Of a stretch of DNA of 53,527 nucleotides, positions 46,101 to 53,527 are shown piece after piece. This DNA is from Tetmemena sp. SeJ-2015. Taxonomy: Eukaryota > Ciliophora > Spirotrichea > Sporadotrichida > Oxytrichidae. A program made the translations under genes and the position numbers. Location of the stretch: the NCBI GenBank assembly GCA_027382625.1, contig JAJKFJ010022620.1, forward strand, positions 1 through 53,527, read 5' to 3'. The notes beneath the pieces are model-generated. The model was not told the DNA's origin, did not search any database, and saw only the letters and a program-made list of their open reading frames with translations. The first letter of the stretch is position 1. Each line of letters opens with the position of its first letter.

Positions 46101-49100
46101 CCCACCGCAAGCAGCCTAGTCTATTCCTCCTACGCCGAGATCATGGCTGCGACTGGAGTAGGATTGTTCTCCATACAGAAAGCATGTCGAGAGGCGCTCA
46201 GGTCTTCGACACCGCATTGCGATAGAACAGAGCTACGCGCCCAGCTGACATTCGAGCACCTCTGCTTCCTCTTGAGCGACCACACTCTGGCAGCATGGAA
46301 ACACCTCAGCCTCTCTCAGCGATGCCTCATGTTCCATCGCCAAAACCCAGAGGCTCTGCTAAGTAAGGGCTCGCTGAGAAGGATTTACCGAGCGCATGGC
46401 GTCAAGTTCAAGGTGACTCGGAGTGGTTACAGCCTGAGCAGCAAGAAGCGGGATGAAATACTGAGTACATAAGCTAGCGTATACCGGAGAATGCTCGCGT
46501 TCGTGGGCGATGGGGCTAATATAGTGTACCTCGACGAGACCATCTTTAAGCCTTACCATGCGACCATCAGGTCCTGGGCTAAGCCTTACTAGAACCAGGT
46601 CCTGCTTAAGGAGGGGATCAAGCTCGACACCATGGCAGCGCTCGTTATGGTAAGCTCGCACGCGGGCCTGGAAGGCTTTGCCCTGCGCGAGATGTCTATC
46701 ACCATCGAGATCATCGCAAGAGAGCTGACCCAGCTGAGGGAGCGCCACCCATAGGAAAAGCTAATTGTCTTCCTTGACAACCTCAGAGCCCATCACTCTC
46801 GCGCTGTAGCGAAGTCATGCGCTGCCTCGCGCATAGAGCTTATCTTCAATGCTCCCTACTCGTCTGCATTCAACCCCATCGAGGAGGTATTCTCCAGAGT
46901 GAAGGCACACTATAAGAGAGCGCTAGCGAGAGAGGACTTCAATGTGAGTCAAGGCCAGCATATAGAGATTATAGGGAGCGCCATCCGATCCATTGATCAA
47001 GTGGATTGCACAAGGACCATCGAGCGCGGCCTGAGAAGGATGGAAGCGAGAGTCTGTGAATTGGAGTGATTAAGTTTAATTTTTAAGGAACTTAAGTTTA
47101 TACACCTTGCTCTTTTCATATCATCAGACGCTTGGCTGGAGGAGATCTCAGCGAGCTCATCTCATGGTCCTGAGGCCTCTAGCTTTAGCTGAAGCTACCG
47201 TTAGGATGGGAGGAGTCCTCCCTTCCCTCGTAAGCGCAGCTGATCTCATACCTCTTCCTCTTCTTCTGTTATCGCTTGCCAGTTGACTTGACCTTCAAGA
47301 GAGCCAAAGCCCTGCCCTTTTTCTCTAAACTTAGCTCATGCAACTGAAAGCTTACTTGAATAGTATGGCTGGGCTTCCAGGCTTTGGAGCATCTCGGGGC
47401 TGATTTCAATAGTCTCAAGCTTATCCTCCTCGAGCTTTCCTGATACCCTCATCTGTTGTTGCGCATGTACGAGACGCTGAAGAAAGTCGCCTCTGAGGGT
47501 GCCGAGTAGAGTATGACAAGCATGAAGTTTCTCTCAGGTAGCTCTCCAACATCATCGTAGTAGCTGAGGTGCTGGATTAGCTCTTTATCTCTCTTGACCA
47601 TCTCAAAGATGCTGGCAACAGATAGCTCTGGATAGTTAGGCACGTTGACCTGCATCAGATCAGCCGTCCTAATCAGCAGCTTCTGCCCTGACAAGACGTC
47701 TCTGAGGAATCGCAGGCTTGTCTTCTTCTGGCTAGGTAGGTGAAAGCCAGCTATGATAGCATGAGTGTGCATGGGGAAGAGCTTACCTTGAAACTTGAGG
47801 TATGAGTAGAGGTCGCTCTTAGAGCTGAAGCGTGGCTCGAGCTGTCTGCTGCTTACAATGTGAGTCTGATTTATACTTGTCTGTGCTCTGTTATTTGAGT
47901 TCATGGTGACTACTGCTAGCTCCAGCTCGTCCTGAGTGCTATTTAATAAAGTTTGAGATTGATTGATTTTAAGTTACCTAAGTTACTAATAGCAGCTTGA
48001 GTACTTAATAGTAGGTGATGAGAGCTTAATTATTGATTGGGTGAACTCCAATGAGCACATAAGCTTATGTCTCCTAGGAAAGCTCCTCTGAAAGTAACTC
48101 CATGAACGAGGAGGGTGCACCTCCAGTTTCTATAGCAATCAGCTATGTTAGATGGTTTTTTATCCAAAGTGCGCAATAGGTATGAATTGGATGTTTTCAA
48201 ATTTGGTAAAAAGTATGACTTGGATGTTTTGACATCAAAGGTATGAAATGGATGTTCTTGGATTTCTCAAAAAGTATGAATTGGATATTTGACTTACCTT
48301 GGGGGAAGTGAGTGAGTAATCAATTCAGGCTGAGTATAGGAGGTGCGCGAGCCTTGCTATGGCTAATAGGGTGACTTAAGTTTATGTGTTTTATTATTTA
48401 ATAGGAATTACTAACTATTTAATATGGAGGCCACACCCCAATAGCAAGCTGGCCTCACAGCCAATAGAAGCAAAACCCAAACTGCAGCATAAATCTATAT
48501 CAAGGAGAGCTCCAACCAGCTATCCAATGCCTCTCTGCAAAGAAAGCGAGGAGAGGAGCAATACGACTCGTGGCTCCAGCTATGGTAGTTGCAAAGACTA
48601 GGCCGCTAAAAGAGACAGGGTTAGAAGCCTAGGCTATTGATGAGCTGCCAGCAATGCGGGAAAATCTATAAGCCAAAGGAACTCAAAAGACATCTTAAGA
48701 TTCACAAAAGAGTCCAAGACTGCTATCAGCATTTGAAAATCAGAGGCAAGTATGAGTGCATCATTTGCTCTGAAAATATTCCTGCCTTTAAGAATTCCCG
48801 CCAGCTTAAAGAGCACCTAGCAAAGCATCCAGTAGAAGTGCTTCTCTAAAATGGATACTCGCGCGTCTTCTTGCAGTCGCTCAAGCAATTTTAGAATGAT
48901 GATTCCAGCGAGCCTCTGAATGAAAAGAGTTATGAAACCTCAGTGGCAGCTCTTACCCATCCGCAGTCATCACTGTGCCATTAAAATTAGAAAGATTTGC
49001 AGCTGGAGGAGCCGCAATAGCACTTCTCGGATTGTTTGCATTCTATAGAAGAGGAGCTCAAGAACTGCTAAAATTCTATAGCGTTTGAGTCCTCTCAATC

Positions 49101-50688
49101 GAAACTCTCTCAGGCAACTTCAATATCTCATAGCCAACTCGAGTTAGTGCTTGACGACTTGGAGGTCGCTTTCACGATTCGGTGGGAGCTCTTGCTTATA
49201 ATTGAACACATGGCAGCTAGAGGCAGGCTTTTCCTTGCTCCACCTGACTCCCCCTTTGAATACAGAGGGCATCATGAGTACTTCAGTAAGGACGACCTCA
49301 GGAAGGACGCCTCGACATTTATGAGAGCCTTTCACGAGTTCAAAGTCATTTAGCACTTAATGAGCAAAGGCGTCTAGGGTATTGACTCACTTGAGAAAAT
49401 CCACGTCTGGAGAGAGGGAGTTCTGATGGTATATCACGAGTTCGACTACACTTTTGCATAGTTTACTAAGGGTCCTGCTTCGGGTTACATGCTGCTAGAG
49501 GTGCTGGAAACCATGCTCTCTATCGTTAAGAGCATCCATAGCCAAGGTGTAGTCCATCGATGCTTGAGCCCATCGTACTTCAAGATAAAAGGTCCCAGCC
49601 CTCCAAAGGTCTTCTTGGGAAACTTCGAGTTCGCTTCCATCTCTGGCTAAATAAGTCTAGACTAAGAGCTGACTCACATCCCATGGATTAGGCATTGAGA
49701 GGTTGCAGTTCTCTTGGAAGCCAAGCCATCACTGGACACGTACTCGATGGGTCTCATCATCTGTAGCGGGTTCTTAAAGGAGCCTTTGCTCTCCCTCACC
49801 ACCGAGCATGGGTCTGTACAGTAAGCTCTCCTCTTCAGTTGTTGGTAGGCAGAGTATTCGTTCTATGAGAAATGGCTCATGCAATCTCTGACCAACTTCC
49901 CAGACTCCAATCTTACATTGGATGACTTGCTTAATAATTTAAGGAGAGTATGTATAAAGCCATGATGTATTGTTTTTGTAGATTAAATAATTTTATTCTC
50001 TATTTTTCTTCATGATTATAAAGATAAAATGATAAAATGTGAGGAAATATGGCTCATGTTGTGATTTTCTCATACTTTCAAAAATTATTTTTTAATTAAA
50101 ATTAAAAGAGATTTACCTGATTTAAATAAGTTTACAAGGGGGACAACTTGGGCATCTTAGTGTTGTAAATTCGGATGGTCAGTGGAAGGAATTTACCCTC
50201 CTGGATGCGACGGAACTCATATAAACTCAGTTGATAAATGCAATAGATGGGGATTGATTGCCACTGGAGATGATTATGGACTGGTAAATATTTATAGAGA
50301 TCCAGTCAGAAGTAATCAGCATCAAGCTCGCTCATTAAATTAAACTTTACTCAAATGAGATATCATAATTTTGTAAATTTTAATTAAATTTGCGGAAAGA
50401 GGGGTATTTATAATAAATCACTAAATACTAATCTGTGTAAAATAATTAAATACCTATTGAGATGGTTGTTAAATTTATTTTCCTATTGAAGATATTTGCT
50501 AATGAATATGAGAATTAAAATGTTTAACTAATTTATCATTTAGAGGTCATAGCGAGCACGTGTCTCAAGTAGAATTTTTGAATGAGGGGTAGTATTTACT
50601 GTCAGTAGGAGGTATGGATTAGACAGTAATTTAATGGAAGCTATACCAGCCCGGCAGCAACCAGCAAGAAGAGTCTAATGACATGTGA
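43133..50688 (+). CDS. EML-type (echinoderm microtubule-associated protein-like) HELP/WD40 protein
   Basis: EML proteins bind microtubules through a HELP motif and tandem WD40 propellers. The start MGCTSSHLNVEA could be N-myristoylated. A Lys-rich linker precedes the HELP-like core (DFVYGYKNEETRQNLFYNHR, about 43780). WD blocks follow: SHTDDIMCLCMDQSKQLVAT, GDYLATADFSNDHNVYVHKW, SLCDDRFISIGPKTITFWD, KGQFFTGGQNGYIYKW, VSGAADQTIQFLNPQ, EGEVWGLAAVH, GLFFTSGDDNKIFLFD, KLAVGSHDNLIYIYDV, VGHSSFITAIDWS, then across the 4.3 kb IES SQCCKFGWSVEGIYPPGCDG, LIATGDDYGLVNIYRDP, GHSEHVSQVEFL and VGGMDQTVIQWKL. TGA is at 50686-50688. Tandem-propeller length is plausible. Smaller introns (for example 43169-43206) and IESs occur throughout. 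Confidence 0.85.
46032..47069 (+). CDS. TBE transposase (42 kDa type, IS630/Tc1-mariner superfamily, DD34E)
   Basis: A cut-and-paste DDE transposase. In Oxytricha such germline transposases take part in developmental DNA elimination. ATG at 46032 gives 345 residues to TGA 47067-47069, uninterrupted when TAA and TAG are read as Gln. The N-terminal third is helical and DNA-binding-like (LRRIYRAHGVKFKV). The catalytic motifs are the first Asp in VYLDETIF, the second in IVFLDNLRAHHS and the Glu in FNPIEEVFSRVK. Exactly 34 residues lie between the second Asp and the Glu. The size fits the 42 kDa TBE protein. All three acids are intact, so the enzyme may be active. A shorter start in a parallel frame was considered less likely because homology begins further upstream. 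Confidence 0.9.
47336..47904 (-). CDS. TBE 22 kDa protein, probably frameshifted near its C-terminus
   Basis: ATG at 47904 gives 151 residues (MNSNNRAQTSINQTHIVSSR, LYSYLKFQGKLFPMHTHAI, TSLRFLRDVLSGQKLLIRTA, VPNYPELSVASIFEMVKRD) to a TGA at 47449. Another frame continues without a gap (MRVSGKLEEDKLETIEISPE to KLSVA and a TGA at 47336). The degraded copy at 8590-9220 retains the equivalent KLDTIEVTP, so the tail belongs to the protein. The combined length of about 189 residues matches 22 kDa. The break at the CAACAACAG run near 47450 could be a mutation or a sequencing indel. Function of this TBE protein is unknown. Confidence 0.7.
48180..48292. repeat. Four-unit GTATGAATTGGATGTTTT repeat
   Basis: Four units spaced 28-33 bp apart start near 48180, 48212, 48241 and 48274, with one or two substitutions each. 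They lie in the transposon's non-coding gap between the 22 kDa ORF and the 57 kDa ORF, upstream of both divergent starts. A repeat with the same core is in the other TBE copy at 9530-9640. The regular spacing, about three helical turns, would suit a protein-binding array or promoter element. Confidence 0.7.
48424..49965 (+). CDS. TBE 57 kDa zinc-finger/kinase-like protein with one internal TGA
   Basis: ATG at 48424 to TGA 49963-49965 is 514 codons, matching the 57 kDa TBE protein. Residues about 75-100 form a C2H2 finger (SCQQCGKIYKPKELKRHLKI), followed by a second (CIICSENIPAFKNSRQLKEH). The C-terminal half is kinase-like: EYRGHHEYFSKDDLRKDAS, VLMVYHEFDYTFAQ, SIHSQGVVHRCLSPSYFKIK in place of the usual HRDxxxxN loop, and FLGNFEFA in place of DFG. 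The catalytic Asp of HRD is Cys and the DFG Asp is Asn, so kinase activity is doubtful. An in-frame TGA at 49696-49698 follows WIRH, at about the APE motif, and the frame continues EVAVLLEAKPSLDTYSMGLI. It is either a nonsense mutation or an error. Confidence 0.8.
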
Positions 50689-50689
50689 G

Positions 50690-51690
50690 AAATAAATAAT
50701 TTTATTCCAATTTTTAACTTATACTATACTTCACAAATTTTTCATTTAAATAATACATGTGTATCTAAGCAAACTTAAATAATATTATAACTAATGCTTC
50801 CTCTTAAAATCAATATTATTCCACAATTATTATAAAAAAAATTAATTAAGAATGAATTTATACCAACAAATTTATTAAAATATCAAGGACATATTAACCT
50901 TAAAATTAATAATCTGGAAGTTAAACTGATTATAATCCATTCTTTTTTTACAAATTAAACCTTTCACTCCAGACTTTAAATTCCAAAATCCCTTTTGATT
51001 ATATCAAATAGAAGAAATAATAAGGATGGGATTAACTCCTCATTACAATTTGTCATGCACTATAAGGTATTCTATGTCTATTGTTAACAATATATAATTT
51101 TTAAAATCCTCCTTTTGGGACTTACAGTACACTTACACTGATAAATAATAGTTCAATCTAGATTTGATTACCTATTAATCTTGAAGAATTTTATCCAATA
51201 TTTGAAGACCTTCAGTCTATGATTATCAGTTTTATTTTTGATTATTTCAACAAGGATTAGTTATTTTTATAATTTTTATAAGTTTACTGTGAGATTAGAG
51301 AATAAATTAAAAACTTTAATTGATAAATTTTTGAGTGATATCTTGCCTTAAAAATTATGTATTAAGGTCAAATTTTAAGGCCTTAGATATTCAAATAGTA
51401 TATTTAACTTAAAGAATTTAGCTTGAAGCAAGATTAATTCTTAAAACATTATTTTTATTAATTAAATAATTCTTTTTGCATTTACAGTCCAGTTAGTACC
51501 CCAAAATAATTAATTAAATTATAATTCGAAATTTTTCGAATTAAATATATTTAATAAATTTTACAGTAAAGACTCTCGCATTCTTTGCATTCATTGATAA
51601 TATATTTTCTATGATATTTGAATTCAACTGGGTCCAATACTACTCCGTAGCAGTAAAATAGAAAATTTAACATAATTTAAGTAAAGGCAA
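50690..51690. other. AT-rich spacer
   Basis: No defensible gene lies between the EML stop and the next gene. A short stretch near 51565-51660 (ACTCTCGCATTCTTTGC) has less biased composition and could be a small coding block, but no frame was convincing. Confidence 0.5.
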
Positions 51691-52863
51691 ATATAGTGCT
51701 CATCAATATCAACTGCACTACCTTAAGCAGGCACGTATAATTCAGGATCCAGAAATTTAACAGGCTTCAGAGTTTCTACCATTGATTTGCTAAACTCTGG
51801 AAATATATGAGAATTATAATAAGGAAAAGCTTACTATATATATTAGATTACAATTAAAAAGTCATTTGAAGAATTATAAAAATTAACTCAATTTATTTTA
51901 CAATCAGTTTAAAATATCTAAAATCTTATTGTGTTTTAAAGTTCAAGAATTATAGATTTTGAATTTTATTTTATCAACTTCATTTTTATATGATAATTTC
52001 AGTTGAATACAACAATGGATTTAAAGCTTTTAATTTAAAGCTATAATAACAAATATACTCTTTCATGTCTAGTGAAATATTTTTATATTAAAAGTAATTA
52101 ATGAAATAAGATTTTCTTATCATTTAATTTGATTATTATTTTTATTTTCTTTTATATTTGTTCTTTAAATTGAATAATTTTTGACTTTCTCTGATCAATG
52201 AAATATTTAAACTACCTCTATTTTATTAGCATTACTGTAAAACTTGTCTTCCCTCTGAATCTGCTGACTGCCCAAAGAGATGTGGAGGGAATGAGTATTC
52301 AAAGATAAACAGATTTGTGATGAATAATCTGAACAAACTCATCTTCTCTTGCAAGTTTAAGCCCAACTGCTCCCAGAATACAACCTACCAAAATTACTAA
52401 AGCCACTATTCAAGCTGCATGTACAGGCATATATTTTATTAGGGAACTTGATGAGTGTGAGAATGAGATGTGCAAGGTCATCAACAAAAGTCTGGAGTCT
52501 GAAAATGCTCAATTTAAAGCTATTATGTGTATCATATAATGCTCAACTCAAGAAGCGTCTCAAAGAGGCACAAAATGAAATGGAGCATTAGAAAATATAA
52601 TTTGACCTGCAAATTGAGGAATTGAAGGAGCTATAAGTCACTATATTAGAAGGCGCAGCTAATGAGCATCTTAAATTATTTTTTCATCAGGAGAGTCAAA
52701 AGATAAAAGACTAATATGAAAAGGTTAAAAAAGAGAAACAGGATTAGCAAGGTTTAATTAACTCCCTTCAAAAATAGATTAAGGATTTAGAGAATGAGAA
52801 GCAAAATAAAAGTAAAAAGCTGATGGAGTCAAAGATTACATTTTATAAATTAAAAAGGTATTT
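51690..52863 (+). CDS. Cys/His zinc-finger plus coiled-coil protein (RING/TRAF-like E3 candidate), 5' end unresolved
   Basis: A block near 51713-51790 reads QLHYLKQARIIQDPEI and FLPLIC. The main block from about 52227 reads HYCKTCLPSESADCPKRCGG, NRFVMNNLNKLIFSCKFKPN and CSQNTTYQNYQSHYSSCMY. This is the C..C...C..C, then C..C...H..C arrangement of a RING remnant followed by a TRAF/SIAH-type finger that hypotrichs carry in many copies. It continues ECENEMCKVINKSLESENAQ and, across an IES, a long coiled coil (LKKRLKEAQNEMEHQKIQFD, KDLENEKQNKSKKLMESK). It reaches a GTATTT donor-like site at about 52857. The 3' end was not found within the window. E3 ligase function is inference from the domain order. 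Confidence 0.6.
52513..52546. other. IES, pointer AATGCTCAA
   Basis: The 9 bp pointer occurs at 52504-52512 and 52538-52546. Removing 34 bp keeps the coiled coil in frame (SENAQLKKRLKEAQ). Confidence 0.9.
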
Positions 52864-52869
52864 TTAAAA

Positions 52870-53190
52870 GATACTGAGAGAATTTATTCATTCTCAATTC
52901 TGTTTTAATTATTGTAGGAACCCATTTGAAATGAAATTTTTATGAAATCAAATTAAATATACTATTTAATTTGGGAAAGTTAATTCTTCAAAAATATTGC
53001 TTACCTACCGCGGCTGAATTATCCTTTGATCAACAAAATATTAATCCTATATGTCCTGATCGCAAATAATATTAGCCTCTGACTCTTAATATACTATAAT
53101 ATTGTACGATTAGAAAAGTTTGATCGCAGTTATGGAAAATAAATAAGAGCGATTTCGAGCTTATGCCCAATATTATATAATTATTACCAA
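52870..53190. other. AT-rich spacer
   Basis: No gene seen. It leads into the telomere-like tract at about 53197. Confidence 0.5.
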
Positions 53191-53196
53191 AAGCTT

Positions 53197-53210
53197 AAAA
53201 CCCCAAAACC
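53197..53210. repeat. Telomere-like A4C4A4C2 tract
   Basis: AAAACCCCAAAACC matches the hypotrich telomere repeat (C4A4). TBE elements carry such repeats at their tips, and the sequence beyond this point becomes less AT-rich and coding-like. It may mark the outer edge of another transposon that continues past the window. A single 14-base match could also be chance. Confidence 0.4.
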
Positions 53211-53289
53211 TGTGATTTTATATTCAGTGTAGCTTTTAGTGATTATTAGAGTGCTTGTACTTATATCTAATTAGGTCTTATGCATATAT

Positions 53290-53527
53290 GGCTCAAGCCT
53301 ACATCATCATCCTATGCATGCATCACACGTAGCCTAAGCGTATAGTCTGCTCCCACTTCCTCATGCTGATCGTCCACATCTGTCTGATACTGTCTCAGTC
53401 ATCGCGCTCATGATCTCTCCGACTCTATTCACCAGTTGCTGCCTATAAGCTCAACTCAGATGCATCTTACTTGTTATGGATCTGCTGATCTAGAGTGCTT
53501 CTTACATATGAGAAGAGAGACTCGACT
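53290..53527 (-). pseudogene. Possible tail of another IS630/mariner-type transposase, cut by the window edge
   Basis: On the minus strand the first visible residues are VESLFSYVRSTLDQQIHNKQ, which resemble the region around the last catalytic Glu of the TBE transposase (IEEVFSRVKAHYKRAL). A helical stretch follows in a neighbouring frame (LVNRVGEIMSAMTETV) with a TGA between, then a short end MRKWEQTIRLGYV. Base composition is richer in G and C than the spacer before it. The frame changes suggest a decayed or poorly sequenced copy. Similarity is short, so this is tentative. Confidence 0.35.

Larger units (their letters stand above)
46020..49985. mobile_element. TBE-type transposon, near-complete
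   Basis: Three ORFs in the arrangement known for Oxytricha TBE elements are present: a 345-residue DD34E transposase (plus), an approximately 22 kDa protein (minus), and a 513-codon zinc-finger/kinase-like protein (plus). Coding DNA is markedly richer in G and C than host genes around it. The exact ends were not found. The telomere-like C4A4 terminal repeats of canonical TBEs are not visible at either edge; only a weak AGAATAAT-type inverted similarity exists near 45995 and 49996. Bounds given are therefore approximate. It lies inside the IES of the EML gene. Confidence 0.85.
45840..50157. other. Giant IES (4.3 kb) in the EML gene, pointer GCATCT, carrying a TBE transposon
   Basis: GCATCT occurs at 45834-45839 and 50152-50157. 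Joining at the pointer gives GKQDKSGAS followed by QCCKFGWSVEGIYPPG in frame, which is the expected junction in EML propellers (YYD..SGKQ...W..CKFGWPVQGIWPPG pattern). The first and last 170-190 bp are AT-rich non-coding and resemble ordinary IES sequence. The middle is the transposon. Either the transposon landed in an existing IES, or its own degenerate ends are now part of the IES. Confidence 0.85.

Noticed and set aside
46359..46748. 129-residue minus-strand frame inside the transposase
   Set aside because: It is antisense to the intact DD34E transposase, which explains the sequence fully.
49144..49356. 70-residue minus-strand frame
   Set aside because: It is the shadow of the 57 kDa ORF on the plus str and, which is continuous and has recognisable domains.
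1..53527. CRISPR arrays, tRNA or rRNA genes
   Set aside because: No cloverleaf-like tRNA with conserved TTC and anticodon features, no rRNA-like sequence and no regular repeat-spacer array was noticed. A eukaryotic germline contig would not be expected to have CRISPR.

Overview
The window looks like germline (micronuclear) DNA of a hypotrich/stichotrich ciliate related to Oxytricha, Sterkiella or Stylonychia. Genes read through TAA and TAG (glutamine) and end at TGA. Coding blocks are split by short AT-rich segments flanked by 3-9 bp direct repeats. Removing a segment plus one repeat copy restores the frame, as expected for internal eliminated sequences (IESs) and their pointers. Ordinary introns of about 35-75 bp (GTAAG...TAG/CAG) are also present. 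The contig carries many genes and no chromosome-end telomeres. Two transposons of the TBE (telomere-bearing element) type are present; these are known only from hypotrich germlines. In the gene entries below, coordinates span IESs and introns.

Positions 1-21510 are dominated by a large imperfect inverted repeat. The left arm is about 1075-14246, a 95 bp spacer follows, and the right arm is about 14342-21510. Each arm holds the same genes in mirror image: a small membrane protein, an LSM14/Scd6-type RNA-binding protein with RGG repeats, and a large ciliate membrane protein. The left arm is about 6 kb longer because it carries three insertions missing from the right: a TBE-like transposon inside the LSM14 RGG region and two foldback/MITE-like elements with matching tips and 7-8 bp target duplications. 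Positions 6600-11870 also show inflated homopolymers and look unpolished. A third foldback element fills 1-723.

Positions 21.7-43 kb are a string of single-copy germline genes separated by AT-rich spacers. They include two unrecognised low-complexity genes, coiled-coil fragments, a cysteine-rich surface protein, a Seh1-like nucleoporin, a Gln/Asn-rich coiled-coil protein, an LMBR1-domain (LMBRD2-like) membrane protein, ribosomal protein uL24/RPL26, two or three unknown genes, and a two-helix acidic membrane protein.

Positions 43.1-50.7 kb hold one gene for an EML-type HELP/WD40 microtubule-associated protein with an MGC start suggestive of myristoylation. A 4.3 kb IES with pointer GCATCT interrupts it and contains a nearly complete TBE: an intact DD34E transposase, a '22 kDa' ORF on the opposite strand, and a '57 kDa' zinc-finger/kinase-like ORF. 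The gene is only readable once that whole element is removed, so it depends on the genome-rearrangement machinery.

Positions 51.7-53.5 kb hold a zinc-finger/coiled-coil gene. The window closes with a C4A4-like tract and what may be the tail of another IS630/mariner-type transposase running off the edge.

Several genes need single-base frame shifts to read through, most simply explained by residual sequencing indels. All translations were done by eye; no database search was possible.
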